From Daphnia carinata (lineage: Eukaryota; Arthropoda; Branchiopoda; Diplostraca; Daphniidae), in contig NC_081339.1 in assembly GCF_022539665.2 (NCBI RefSeq), forward strand, positions 868,001 to 932,000: a stretch of DNA of 64,000 nt, read 5' to 3'. This document shows, one piece after another, positions 11,030 through 23,189 of this stretch; within the stretch, counting starts at the first letter, position 1; every line of letters starts with the position of its first letter. The notes beneath the pieces were generated by a model. The model did not search any database. It was not told the origin of the DNA and was given only the letters and a program-made list of their open reading frames with translations. A program made the position numbers and the translations under genes.

Positions 11030-11308
11030 ACGGTACCAACCCTCAGACGGTACAAATTTCTTGATACCTAGATTCGCTGCCACATATTTCGAACGAAATT
11101 GAACAATGGCACGCGTAACAGGCAGAGATTTGCATCTGACGTTTGGATGTGTTATGTTAACGAACCATTCGTATGCTTGTTGGTCGATTTGGGGAAACTT
11201 CGCTCTTGTTGCGTAGACTTTAGACTTCAACATCAAGGAACGATCCATCTTAATATTCTTCAAATTTTCACCCTTACTCTTCATCAGTGCAACAGACGAC
11301 TTTGAAAT
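11030..11308 (-). pseudogene. Tigger transposase N-terminal fragment
   Basis: The minus-strand frame (88 codons between 11,018 and 11,284) matches residues of the intact Tigger at 45,760-46,030, in the CENP-B-type DNA-binding half: a KSKVYATRAKFPQIDQQAYE segment and KFVPSEGWYRDWW. The match continues on nucleotides to about 11,308 (GCAACAGACGAC). The rest of the element is absent, and the right flank changes to unrelated sequence. The left break coincides with the end of repeat copy B, so one insertion probably cut the other. Confidence 0.8.
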
Positions 11309-11309
11309 T

Positions 11310-12276
11310 TTTACCGAAATTTTCGAATTTTTTTTCGAAAATTCGACGAGAAAGGACGAAATAAAAAGTCAAGAAAATTTACAAAGAGAAAGTTTCGTCC
11401 GTGAATTTTTTGTCTTGAAAAAGACATTTTATTCTGCACTGCTAGAGGACAGGACATTCAGAAAATATTAAAAACTGCTAAGTGTTCATGCATATTTTGG
11501 CCCATTCCTAGTAATCTTGGCTTCCGCACATTGTTTCTTTTGCATATTAATAGATTAGCAGAATCTATAGGACTAGGTAAAACCCGAATTAGTTCTGGAA
11601 ATTTTTTCATTGAAAATTCCACGTACTTTATTCTTTTTTTTCCGTGACCAAGATAAGCGGGGGATGGGGGAGGAAATGATGCAATTTAACTATCGCGAAA
11701 CGAGTTCCGTTGAAAACAAAAATAACAAAATGGTTAACCCAACAGAACTTTTTGTCTTCTGACGACGTCAGAGGGGAGACACAGTCAAACATGCTATGGG
11801 GCTAACGCATCACGTTTCTTATGGGTGTTTGTTTTTGTTGATTTTCCAACGGAATGCCCTGGGAAGTCGGGGGCATTGCTGGATGTGCGGTGGTGGAGCA
11901 TCAAGTACGTACCACCACCACCGAAGATTAGTATGGACTTCCCAAGCTTCACGTTGTGGGTTTTCTTTTTTGAAATTTTGTTTGGATTATGAAGATGGCC
12001 GTTCACTGTGATCGGGTGACGACCAAGTTCGCACACGAACACTGTCTAACTCACCCTTTCATTGTTTCGTGTCGAATTTTCAGTTTTCGCAGTACGGGAA
12101 TAATAGGAACGATCACAACTCATTATTCAAATTTCCGTAATTGGCGGTGGAGTGCTGCTTTAAACGCCACATGCGCGAAACATAATTGACTTCCAAAAAA
12201 AAACGTAGTCATGGTGTTAAGATCGTACGTGTTACAGATCGTAAATATGTTCTGCCGTTAATTTCCTTCAGTTGAC
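11310..12276. other. No gene recognised
   Basis: Low-complexity AT tracts to about 11,650 and then unassigned sequence. Overlapping frames on both strands at 11,794-12,042 have no recognisable features. A possible TCAGTT initiator lies at 12,269, just upstream of the gene at 12,277. Confidence 0.4.
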
Positions 12277-12808
12277 ATGACAAGGACTAAACAGGAGCAT
12301 TCTTGCCGTATGATCGCTGCACAAATAGTACAGGACCTAAAAAGATGTTTTGACCCCGAGAATGACTTTATTAAAGGTCAGGAGCTACAGCAAATTATAG
12401 TTTACTATGCTGAACAAATACTTGAACCTGTTGGTTGGAAAGCTCTGTGGATGTCTGATTCCAATACCAGTTCAACTTTGAAAGCAAAATTTGCGAGTTC
12501 TATCTTAGTTGAGGTTTGTTTGAACATCAACATGCCTGTTCTTTCATTAATTCGCCTTATGTGTAAACTTTTTAGGTAAGCCATGTGGACTATTTTTGTT
12601 TTTACCAATCCCTTTGTGTATTAGAAATCGTGTTCGACTTCCAGAAGAAAGAGGAGATCCACTTCTCAGAAAAGTAATGGAGGAAAGGAGAGCCAAATGT
12701 AAAATTCCTACTCGCCTTCTGCAGTTTGTGAAGCAACATCAGGAGAATGTTAAGGCATTAGTTAGAGAAAAAGAAACCGGAAAGGATGGGTACAACTTTG
12801 GATATTGA
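12277..12808 (+). CDS. Unrecognised two-exon protein, about 160 residues
   Basis: Exon 1 is 12,277-12,575 from an ATG. It ends at a strong donor TTTAG|GTAAGC. The 49-bp intron ends CCCTTTGTGTATTAG at 12,624, and exon 2 is 12,625-12,808 (TGA). The join preserves frame (phase 2: AG plus A) and gives an unbroken, charged, helix-rich protein without signal peptide or membrane segment. Its C-terminus is basic (EERRAKCKIPTRLL, then KALVREKETGKDGYNF). I do not recognise a family. The exact intron phase and consensus sites argue for a real or recently real gene. It could also be an internal exon set of a transposon. GC-richer sequence follows to about 13,130 with no clear continuation. Confidence 0.45.
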
Positions 12809-13239
12809 TCTTCGGGGAGATGCTGGCATGTCATACATAATTTTGTAAATAACAAATTGTAATTGTGGTTTATATTCAGGCGACACCCACACGGCACATC
12901 CCCTTCCAGGGAACCTCCTAAAAGGCTCTTAGCCTCCCCAGCGCATCAAACATACCGTTGAGATGTACTGAGGAGGGCCACAAGACGCTGGAAAGTTGTG
13001 GAAAAACATGCCAGTATTTTCAATTCAAGAAATTGTTGGTGACATGCTCAGGAGTGCTTTAGGAGGTCCCTCCATGAGAGTAAGACTCGTGAGTTTTAAA
13101 GTATCGCAAAAACATTTGGCTCAAGTAGAATTGTTAGATAATGTAAATTTTGGGGTTTACCATTTGAAATTAGAATTAAAAATTAGAAATTTAGAATTAC
13201 GTAACGATAGTAGTATGAAATAGTAAAAAATTTATGAAA

Positions 13240-13490
13240 TTTGAAAAGTTTGTTGTGACCACTATAAAGTGCAATATAAGTAATAAATATTTCTGATTTT
13301 GCTATAATAGTATTTTGTTAAATGAACTCTATTAAATACAATATAGTTCATGTTCTCCTGTAATTTTAATTAAAATAGCATAGGAAAAAAGGTTTTGTGA
13401 ACCATTTAAGTAGTTAGTAAACACCACCGGTGTTTTAAAAAGGAAAATGCATATAAGCCGACGTTTTTTTACGCAATATTTTGTCCTTTA
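13240..13490. repeat. AGTCCTATTTC / tRNA-like repeat family, copy C (body only)
   Basis: It matches 10,660-10,850 in the same orientation (TAATAAATATTTCTG, TTAAATGAACT, TTCATG.TC.CCTG, GAAAATG.ATATAA.CCGACG). Both the tRNA-like segment and the AGTCCTATTTC boxes are missing. Confidence 0.7.
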
Positions 13491-13819
13491 ACATTCATTT
13501 TTTATTTTATTTACATTAAAATGCTTGGTTCTATAACTGGTTCTGTATTGGTTCTATTCTATATGCTAATACCTTGGGAGGTTATTGGTACTAACTGAGG
13601 ATGATGCAAGAGAGACTGAGGAGCCTGTCAGGCAGCTACCAGGTAACCAAAAAGAAGCTTGTAAGAGGAATCGAGGAGGGTTATGGGAAAGACTGGGGAG
13701 GATAGCAAGATGCTCTGAGGAGGTACCTAGGAGCCAGTTGTGCTGTGTGGGCAGTTTCGTGATTGGGGATATAGAAGCATCAGCACTTGATTTGTCAGAC
13801 CAGTTAAAGACTTACACAA

Positions 13820-14599
13820 TGGGGAAAGTTGGCAAACGGATTTACAGCCGCCAGAGACTATGTTGTTGAAAACAGCAGGCCTTAAACCAGTGTAATATCC
13901 TCATGCGGGAACTTCATACAATCCAACTTTCCAGGATCATCAAGCCTTATCGATAGAGGCTAACAATCTCAAGATAAAGGGATGAAGGAAGAAATCAGAA
14001 CTCGGCGAAGGCTAGGACCAATGCTAAAGAAGATTCCCGTACAAAGAAAAGAAGTCATTTTTGCAAAAATATTTGGGCGATTGGTTATACTAATAGCTTT
14101 ACTAAATACTAAGAAGAATGGTGGCCCGAAATGACGCAAGGTTTGGCCGATGGAGAAGAGCCAGCCAAAGAAGAGGACGAAGACGTTCCTTGCGTTCGTC
14201 AAACCAAACCCAAAATTCGCGTGCAGAAAATCAGAGCCAAAGCCCTTAAATGGCAAGATATGCGGCGAAAGAAACTGAAAGAAGCTAAAAAGCGTTTACT
14301 GGAACTTGAAAGGTAATTTGAATATGTACATCTGTTTAAATACGAATATCATTTCATATTGTTCATCCGTTTCTCATTAGATTGAGGTCAATTGCCGAGA
14401 AATTCGAAAGTCTGAAGAGCTGACTGCCAAGCGAATTGAATTAAGAAAGAATGAGAAAGAGGCCAAAATATTTAAGCCAGCCATGCTGGGCCGACACAAA
14501 TACAAGCCCCCGCCAATTGAAGTGAACCTCAGCGAAGAGATTACTGGCACTTTACGTGGATTAAAGACAGAAGGTATCGTCTATGAAATTAATGATTAA
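13820..14599 (+). pseudogene. NOP53: NOP53/GLTSCR2-like ribosome biogenesis protein, pseudogene
   Basis: Several blocks match the NOP53 (GLTSCR2) family, a nucleolar protein of 60S ribosomal subunit maturation. In order they are: LLKTAGLKPV...YPHAGTSYNPTFQDHQAL (near 13,850-13,950), a Glu/Asp-rich stretch and a basic helix IRAKALKWQDMRRKKLKEA (14,131-14,313), and LGRHKYKPPPIEVNLSEEI followed by GTLRGLKTEG (14,480-14,580). A GT-AG intron is still visible (14,314-about 14,381), so this is not a processed copy. The blocks are in different frames, separated by an in-frame TAA near 13,893 and at least two frameshifts. The conserved C-terminal tail after LKTEG is missing. I call it a decayed partial duplicate; alternatively it is a real gene whose exons I have misjoined. 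Confidence 0.6.
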
Positions 14600-14967
14600 A
14601 AGGCAAGCATGTCTTCTATTTTAATATACAATACTTTTCCTTATACAGGTCATCATCATCCTTATACCTTTCCTTGTCAGGTCACGTACTACATAATGTA
14701 AAAGTAAATGTTATTCAACCACGGTAATAAAGTAAATACTGGCGTTCGATAATATGGCAGGGATCAACCGTTGCTTATGTCATTGTAATACTTTTAACGC
14801 GGCCGTTGAGGCCATAGTGTTTTAACTTAAATGTATGGTCAAACTTTTTACGATGGCCGTGGGAGCCATAGTGGTGAGAAACGCTTTGATAAATCATTCC
14901 GGTCGAATAATTAGCAAAAAAAAAAGTTTGTGGAATGTAAAATTTTGGGTTTGAATAAGTGAACTAG

Positions 14968-15110
14968 CAGGGTTGGAAGCGGTACTTTTAAAAAGTATCG
15001 ATACCGCGGTAGCGGTACTACCGCGGTAATTTTTTTCCAAGTAACGCACGGTAACGGTAGCGGTAAAAATTTTTTTTCCATAATACGATCAAACTTAATG
15101 AAAATCATTC
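14968..15110. repeat. hAT-type terminal inverted repeat and subterminal GCGGTA boxes
   Basis: CAGGGTTGGAAGCGGTAC at 14,968 has the usual hAT terminus form. It is followed by interleaved TACCGCGGTA, AGCGGTAC and GTAACGGTAGCGGTA boxes in both orientations. It probably marks the end of the minus-strand hAT whose zinc finger is at 15,449-15,856. Confidence 0.55.
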
Positions 15111-15448
15111 CTGTATTGATGCGATTTTACTATAACAAACTGTTGGCCCTTAAAACCAGTCAGCCATATTGCAGAGCCATTGTGCTTCATTCAGGTTCCC
15201 TTTGATTCTTATCTTTTTCTTTCGAAGGAAACACTTATCGCACTTCTCACAGTATCGTTTTGTTTTGACTCCAAGACGAGTGCATAGCATGCACAAAAAA
15301 AAATCTAAGTTTCGGTCTCATAATGTAATTAAGACCTAAAATTCGTAGGTTGCCACTTTACGATAGTTTTGTTTGAGTTTCTTTTAATATTGCTGCAGTT
15401 CCTTGTGTTTTCAGGAAAGAACTACTTCGTTTCACTTTGAAATTCGTT

Positions 15449-15856
15449 TCACTTGGTAATGTCAGTTTCTTTGCATAGAAAATTGAAATTTTCTAAATTT
15501 TCTTTGTTATGTTTAATTGAAAGGTATTTTGTGATGTTGCCTCTTAAATTGTCTACTGCTGATAGTGCCTTTGGCTTTACTTTGCACTGTCCAATAAGGC
15601 AATCATCATACGAAGTTCCCTTTCTATTGCCTTGTGCGACTTTTTTGATAAGCATTTCAGGATAGAGAATGATATATTTTCGCCAATTTAAAATTGAACT
15701 TGGATTTATAATGTGAATTAATTTGATTGGTTTAAGGTTTGTTTCATGTTTCATTTTCTCACCTTTTTCCCCTTTTGTTTTTGAACGTGTAGAACTAGTT
15801 TTCGCCTCACCGATGTTGGTGGATATGTCAAGAGATGGTTCAGGGACAATATCCAT
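15449..15856 (-). pseudogene. BED-finger region of a hAT transposase
   Basis: A 135-codon minus-strand frame. Its C-terminal half has a BED-like zinc finger layout (CLIGQC...NITKYLSIKH), and the N-terminal half is Lys/Thr-rich. No catalytic RNase-H-like domain or hATC domain was found between it and the terminus at 14,968, so the element is either internally deleted or non-autonomous. The finger assignment rests on Cys/His spacing only. Confidence 0.4.
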
Positions 15857-16207
15857 ACTTGAATCAAATTCGGATATGTAATTATCATTAGTAGGAACTT
15901 CATAATAACCAACTTAGAATAGAAAAAAAATTCATTAAACGTAAGGCTAAAATAAACTAGACTATCATAACCTCTATCTCTCTTTAATAACTTGAAGTAC
16001 ACATAAATAATAGCAACATTTTTTACAATATTCTATGGATGGCTGCAATACTTAAAAATTTTAAATACTGCTGCAATAGCAGCCATAAAACATTCCTAGT
16101 ACTAGCCTAGAAAAACCTGCAAAAGTGAGAATGCAACTTGTGGTGGGTACCATAGTAGCGTTTGTCCGAAATTTAGACGTATTTGATTGATCGAGGTCCC
16201 TCATACC

Positions 16208-18981
16208 CAGAGTTGGGGGGAGCGCGCTCTGATCGAGAGCGAAACGCGAGCGCGCTCACGATTTTCAGTGGGCGACGTGCGAGAGCCGCTCAAATTTAAA
16301 AAACGCGAGCGTGAGCTTGAGCGAAAGGCTGGTGAGCGAGCGCTCACACCGTTTTATTCCATCTTTCGGCAGCAATTTAAACTTTTTTTAATACAGCAAA
16401 GAATTTGCGGGAACGACACAGTAAATGCGCAGACGACGCAAACAATTCTGTCAGTTTAATATTGTTTACAGAGTGGGCAAGTACAATTTTTGTTTTTTTT
16501 TTGCATGATTTAAAAGCTTTAATTAAGGAGATGTAATATTAATTTTTTGTTGGTTTTTCCAAAGATTGCGTTATTTCTTATGGCTTCCAATTCAAGTAAT
16601 ATTCACGATGGAGAAGACCGAGACGAAGACTATGAAAAAGAAATTGGTGTTACTTCACATTCAGATTCAGAACCTTTTGATGACTCTCTTTGTGATACAT
16701 CGTAAGTGTAGTTAACTAAGTTCCATTTGTATTGTCATTTCATATTTTCTAATCTGCTGTAGGGTGAAGGAAAATGAAGTCAGTCAATTTAGTGCTGATA
16801 GTGCGTCAAATAAGTCAAGAATTCAACTGCCAGCCAAGTATTTCACACTCATGCACGACCAGATGAGTGGGAAGGGATTTAAGGTTAAATGCATGTTATG
16901 CCATATGCATAAGACCAGGTACGGAAAAAATGGAAAGGCAGAGTACTTGTCCATAACCAACAACTCGGTGTACAATGCTAAAAGGCATATTAAGGTATAT
17001 ACTTTTCAAAAGTGATAGCGTAATAAGATTAATATAAGATTTACTCCCAGTTTATAATGGTTTAATGTTTATCGTTCCAGACTAAACACCCTTCCCATCT
17101 CTCTGATTTCATTGCTTCGGGGAACAATAAGAGAGAGGAATGCGCATCTCAAGCTACAAGCAATACAACAAAGAAAATGACACAAACCAAACTGAATGAT
17201 CATTTGCATTCGAGTGTCTCAAAATTTAAACAAATAAGAGTCCAAGAAGAACTTGACGAGGCGATCTTGGTGGCAAACATTTTATTATATATTTCGAAAC
17301 AGGACAATATATTTTTCTTTCATTTTTTATACAGAATCATGTCATCGCAGATCTTTTGCCATTAAGCGAAATCGAAAAAGACGGATTCCAGAAGCTTATT
17401 GGGGGATTGATTGGCCCACTTGTCATCAAAAGTCGGCGTTCGATGATGGAGACTTTAAACCAAAAATACGCAAGAACTAAATCAAACCTTATTTCAGAAC
17501 TTGAAAAGGTGGATTATGTTTCCACCACAGCTGACTGCTGGACATCCCACTGCAAGAGCTTTTTGGGAATGACGGTTCATTGGCTAGGGGAAGGAAAGGA
17601 TGCGAAAGAGATTATCCGTCGAAGTGATTGCCTTGGTGTTCGGCGATTTTATGGAACACACACTTACGACGTGCTTGCCAAGGCAATGGCAAATCTCCAT
17701 ACTGAATTCCGGATTTGCAACAAAGTAAACATCACCATTACCGACAACGGGTCGAACTTTCTAAAAGCTTTCAAGATGTTTCCATCTAAGGAAAAGGAAG
17801 ACTTACCATGAGCTTCGTGTGTAGAAGATGACTTAATTTACGATGAAGATGACAGTGAAGACGTCATTTACGTAGATATCGGTTTGATTTTGGATCATCG
17901 CAACGACATTCCAGTGGACGTAGAAAGCGGCGAGCCCTGTGACCTTGCGGTGTCAATGCAAGAAAGTGAGTTAAAGACAACTCAAGATGAGATGGAGTTC
18001 GAAAGCGACAGTGATATTTGCGACGTTGAAGGCAGAATTTTTCTTCCTCGTCATTTCCGCTGCACTTGTCACTCCTTAAATCTGATCGCCACAGCAGATG
18101 TCAAAAACATCACCAATCGTTAATTTACAAAATTGAAGAAGAGTTCCCTAGCTTCTGATTTCATAAGAAAGACAATAGGTGAGTTATTCGTTTTCCATAA
18201 CATAATACGGTGGAACAGCTATTACAACGCGATGCGCAAAGTGCATTATTTCGTATCGAAGAAAAATGAAGAACTTCAAACAATTTTTGAACATTTCAAG
18301 CTTAAAAAACTGTCAGGCGCTGAACAAGAATTCCTTAAAGAGTTCATTAAAGTTATGAAGCTAATTTCTCAAGCCTTGGACGTGTTCCAAAACGAAGAAG
18401 CGATGTCATTGGGATGTGTTCTTCCTGTCATTACAATATTGAAGGACAAACTTACAAGTCTCCAACAAGATAGATGTATCGTCCATTGCATTCCACTTGT
18501 CAATTGTCTCTTCGATGGTGTAAATAGAAGATTCAACACCTTGTTTGACGACGACCATATGCGTCTAGCGGCTATCAGTGACCCGCATTTTAAGCTATCT
18601 TGGGTTCCAGAGAATCGGGGAAGTAGATCGGTATTTCAATGATGTCGCCGGTTTTCTGGAAGATCTAAGTCGTTTCCCGACGATTAAACAGATAGTTATG
18701 TAACATATTTTATTTAATACATTTTATATTTTATGTAATACATTGGTGCAGTTAAACATGTTTTATTTACTTTAAGTTTTAAGTTTTTTTGTGGATGCGC
18801 TGTGCTTTAGATTTGAACAATATTTTAATAGAAATTATAAGTGGATCAAAAATTCAAAATGCATGTTTTACGCGGGTTTTTTTTTTCGAAAAGAGCGCGA
18901 GCGAAAAATGAGCGAGAGCGCGCCCATTTTTTTTTTGGCGAGCGAGAGAGCTTTTCCGCTCACTTTGAAGCACCGAGCGGA
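16208..18981 (+). mobile_element. hAT transposon, right terminus missing
   Basis: The left end CAGAGTTGGGGGGAGCG (16,208) has the hAT consensus and is followed by GAGCG/CGCTC-rich subterminal sequence. Similar GAGCGCGAGCG and GCGAGCGAGAG blocks occur at 18,890-18,950, so the right subterminal region is present. The expected CCAACTCTG terminus is not there: the sequence switches at about 18,982 to a 62-bp-type repeat. Confidence 0.75.
16580..18703 (+). pseudogene. hAT transposase with BED finger, several exons, broken
   Basis: Exon 1 is 16,580-16,701 (acidic N-terminus). Exon 2, 16,763-16,994, has a BED finger (FKVKCMLCH...YNAKRHIK). Exon 3 from 17,081 holds KHPSHLSDF, which completes the finger. 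The catalytic region runs from about 17,340: DYVSTTADCWTSHCKSF (first Asp), NITITDNGSNFLKAF (second Asp), FRCTCHSLNLIA, then IRWNSYYNAMRKV and an alpha-helical insertion. AISDPHFKLSWV leads into the expected C-terminal part. Stops occur at about 17,809 and 18,121, and a frameshift near 18,620 is followed by FLEDLSRFPTIKQIVM and TAA. The hATC dimerisation domain is absent. The protein would bind and cut element ends; this copy is dead. Confidence 0.85.
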
Positions 18982-19040
18982 GTCCGACACATCTACCCCT
19001 TTGATTAATACAGTCGGACATACCTACCCTTTCGATTAAT
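18982..19040. repeat. Single inverted copy of the 62-bp repeat
   Basis: GACACATCTACCCCTTTGAT...GTCGGACATACCTACCC is the reverse complement of the unit repeated at 22,119-22,447. Confidence 0.75.
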
Positions 19041-22000
19041 GCAACTCTAAGTGGAATTGGGAATACTGATAGAAAAGATTGTTTTATTTTGCATATTATA
19101 TGAATTTTACTTAGTAATAACCTATACGTAGCGGAAGAGGCAAAGAAGGTAGAGGAGGTGATGGCGACTCCTCCTGTTGTCGAATGTTTCCCTTTACTGG
19201 CGTTGCTAAAACTCCGTTTATTCCTTTCCGAATCTGTTGTCGAAATGTCTTCCATCTCTAAAGCCGATTTGCATTACGCCTTTTTCCTTGGTGTTACGTG
19301 AGAGATAAATTATTTTAAACAACAAACAACAACAAACAAATTTTTGAAAAAATCAATAAGAATTGTAAAATAGGTTTGCAATGTAACCTAAAAACGAAAC
19401 CCATACCGAAGCCTTTCCTAGCACGGGCAGGATGTTTTCCCATTTGTTCCTATATGGCTCTTACCCAAATTCTATGAATTTTGTTAAATGCTTGCATTTG
19501 GGGGCCACAAAAAAAAACTTTGCCGTCAAACCATGAAATGAGTACTGTTGCAGCCCATGGATCGTCTTTGCATTTTAATAAGAGAAAAATTCCCACCAAA
19601 AAACAAATATTTGGATTTTGGACTGGTAAAAGGATTTTAGCCTCATCCCGATCAGCCCACAACGTTGATTTTACCCTATTTATTTGCGAAATCCTATACC
19701 CTATTATTGCCGAATCAAATCAATGAGCGTAGCACAATCCATCGGGTAGCGCGTAAAACTGACAAAATATCGTGTTAATGTTCGAATTGGAATGCAAGGC
19801 TTTATGTGAATTAAAAAATATATATCATTTGGCATAAAAACATCGATAACCTTTTGTGATACATAGGTATCGTAATATTCAAGGCATGGAACTTTATATT
19901 TTATATTTGGAGTAGACACTGATAATCGACATCAATACAGAAAAACTACAATTGTTTCTCACGGCATCACATACTTATATTATCATCAATTTTAGTACCA
20001 TGAATTCAAATACCAGCATAGGTAAACATTGAAAAAAACCGTTACGGAAAAATGTAACCTGAAGTGTGAGTAAATTATGAAAAAAAAACCGTAGTCAAGT
20101 TCACGTACATGATATTTGTCAGCCCTTTTTTTTGGTACGTGGGCGTTCAAAGAAGGTCTGATAAATGAAACATGGCACCAACGCGCCATTAACTCACGTG
20201 CCGTAGCAAATCATTCGCGTCTGCTTTGAACAACAATGGGTCCTCAAGCTCCACAGAAACCAGCGACATAATTCAGATTTAAAGAAGGTTTGATTTAAAA
20301 AAACATCTCGTAGAAATAAATTTTTATAAGATATAGGTAATGTAACACAAAATATTAGATGAACAAGAACTATATTTTCAGGGACTGTTTAAATAAGAAG
20401 CCAAAAGTTCTTAAGCAGAAATCAAGGATACACATAATAATTACCTTACACGTCATCCTTGCTGAAATAAAAAGTATACTTATTCCAAAAATCTTAATCA
20501 TTTACTGCTTAATTTTAAATTAACCATGGTTGGATTATATTGTGGATGAGTAGGTGCCTGAATATTGAGTTACAACTAATGGATACTAAATACAATGAAC
20601 AACAAGCCCTGTGAGCAACAGGAACTTCTAAATGTGCATGACGTTCCATTAAAGTACAATAATTCCTTACAATTCTCATTCTGTTAATTAATTTTATTTA
20701 ATCATTGATTAAACGGAAAGAAACAGATAAAAGGTTTGTGTACTCTTGTTGGCTAACCTTCAGGGCACAGAACGGAACGAGCCAAATGTGAAGGCAAGCT
20801 GTTTTATGGCAATACATCAAGCAAGGGAACAGACACAATCATCAATAACATTATGTCATGGTAAGTCCTATAATAAAAATTAGTAATGATGGTAGTTATC
20901 AAAGATTCATCGTTTGACACTTCAGCCGTACTAAAATAGCAACCAAAGCTATCCCTAGTCTGTTTGAAATTGTAGGCCAGCAATATCAAATTGGATTATA
21001 CATTCAACAATAGAATTGATATGTGTCACCCTCAATTCTAACTTGTATTACTAAAGCAAATTTTACTATCCATTTCAATTTGCAGAAAAACCATCTAAAA
21101 GACACTGCTGCACATAATCTTTGTGGCGTGTGCCTAATAAACACCATAGATACTGCTTTTATTTCGTGTGGGCAATCCTTATGAGCAACATGTGTAGAGC
21201 GTGTCGTCCTTTTTCTGCTTTTGTCGGGCGCGCATTCAACAAATTTTAAGGATTTTTGTTCAATAAATTCTCACAGTTGATATGAAAACAACTTGTGCTT
21301 GGTGCTGAATATTAAAATAAGAACAACTTTCATAAGTGAAATGTTCATTTTGACTCTTACGAATAAAATAATTTTCACAAAGAATATGTTAGATGAATTA
21401 GTAAATATCACAATCAGTAAAATAATATTTTACAGCCAAAATGTATAAATATTTCATAAGAAAAAATGTTACAGTTGTAATAAGTATCACAGATAATATG
21501 ATAATAAGTGAAGGAATGCTAATTAAAAGTAAAAAGTTCCAGATGTAAGGCAAACTGGTAAACAACAGAAGACAATACAGCGGAATTGTTGGTAGGAAGG
21601 TATAGGTGAAGAAGAAAGGGCTGGTCTTTCGGCTCGTTTTTCTGAGGGTTGTACAAGTAAAAATCATGAGTTATTATTTGTAGTATTACTTGTAGGGTAG
21701 TCGCGGCAACACATTTATTGTCGTTCTACGACAGAAAAACATCCAACGTTTCTCCCATAAGTCGGCTATCATTTCTCTTTCCCACAATTCCAAAACGAAC
21801 CAAAAGGCATAAGTAGTTTCGTTCGTCATTTCAAGGTAACAAATACTAGTATGGAGACGGTAACCTGAATAGGAAATTTCTAGGAACTTTCTTCATTGAA
21901 TATTTTCCAGTCTGTCTTTGGAACCCCCTACATAGCATCATAATGTTGTTAAAGCTGATGAAATAATACAAGCAGTAGGATATTTTACATTAAATTTATA

Positions 22001-22118
22001 TCATCTTGTTTCAGTACCTTATATCCTTACAGAACAAAAGGTGATTAAAAACGGGTGGTGCTTATCACAGGTAGAGTTAAGGCAGTCTAATACATAAATA
22101 AAAAAGTCTGTAACAAAT
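19041..22118. other. Non-coding interior between inverted 62-bp repeats
   Basis: No reading frame on either strand shows a recognisable domain; the longest are 60-130 codons without family features. The segment is AT-rich. Confidence 0.5.
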
Positions 22119-22447
22119 GGGTAGGTGTGTCGGGCTAAATTGAACGTAGGTGTAGGTAGGTCAGATTTTTGAACACAAAAGGGTAGGTTTGTCGGGCTTC
22201 ACTAAGCGAAGGGGTAGGTGTGTCTATCAGCTTTCAACAAAGGGTTAGGTATGTCGGTCTGTATTAATCGCTGGGGTAGGTGTGTCTTCCGGTCTCCAAC
22301 GAAGAGGTAGGTATGTCGGACTGTTTTAACTGAAGGGGTTGGTGTGTTATTCAATTTCCATCGAAGTGGTAGGTATGTCGGATTGTGTTAATCGTAGGGG
22401 TAGATGTGTTGATCAGTTTTAAACGAACGGGTAGGTATGTCTGTCTT
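22119..22447. repeat. Tandem repeat, 62-bp period, about five units
   Basis: The anchor GTATGTCGG falls at 22,249, 22,311, 22,373 and 22,435 (last one GTATGTCTG), an exact 62-bp spacing. Each unit has a second half-repeat GGGGTAGGTGTGTC, so the unit looks like an old dimer. Related GGGTTACGTATGTCGG and GGGGGTACGTCTGTCG motifs occur at 22,589-22,640. Confidence 0.9.
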
Positions 22448-22858
22448 AATAAAACAAAAGGCTACATACGACGGCTGTAGTTGTAGTATATTTATAATGG
22501 GGTAGATTTGACGGGAGAGTTTTTAAATTTTTTATTATGTACCTATGTTGAGGCAGCTTTGGCAGAAGATGTTTTTCCATTTTCTGCAGGGTTACGTATG
22601 TCGGGGCAGGTTTGTTGTTTTTGGGGGTACGTCTGTCGAAACCTCTAGGTACTTTGATGGCGGGTAGCACTGTCCTCGTGCCCATCTCTGAACCAAGAAG
22701 TCCACAAATGATGCAAAACAGAATGCTGGAGCTAAGCAGGAATAAGTGAAGAAAGGGGTAGGGCAATGTTGGAAAAGATATAATGGTACTCTTATTTTAC
22801 TGGCAGAATTGCCACGACTGATCAGTGAAAAGATGTTATGTGGAGAAACACCAATATG

Positions 22859-23050
22859 GCAGTACTAGATACAGGTGCAGCAACTAGTGTTATATCACCA
22901 GACTGATTGCAAATGAAACTGTCCAAAGGAAGGCTCAGAAGTTCCAGTGTTCTCGTCCTGGCCGTAAGTCTTGAAGTCACTTCAAATATTCCGACTGCTG
23001 GTAATATTATTCTGAAAATGTCCATTGATTGGCTCAAATGTACACAACTT
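22859..23050 (+). pseudogene. Retroelement aspartic protease fragment
   Basis: AVLDTGAATSVISPD followed by TGA and a continuing frame (LQMKLSKGRL...PTAGNI) matches the active-site region of Gypsy-type retropepsins. It is isolated, with no reverse transcriptase nearby in the same orientation. It differs from the protease of the Gypsy element at 26.8 kb, so it comes from another family. Confidence 0.7.
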
Positions 23051-23189
23051 CTGGACTTCACTAATCTGTAAATTTTTTTTTTCGCACTGCGTCATGCTTC
23101 GAGGCATATCGTTCCAAAATCCTGCTATTACAAGCGTACCTGTTTGCTCGTGCTCGTTTGGAATTTGCATAATGGTAAACCTATTTTAC

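Noticed and set aside
15751-16002. 83-codon minus-strand frame next to the BED region
   Set aside because: AT-rich and hydrophobic without features; likely chance.
22119-22447. CRISPR-like array, because of regular spacing
   Set aside because: Eukaryotic context; the whole 62-bp unit is repeated, including the would-be spacers, so it is a tandem repeat.
22446-22766. 106-codon minus-strand frame
   Set aside because: No domain, overlaps GGGTACGT repeat motifs, no splice or promoter context.
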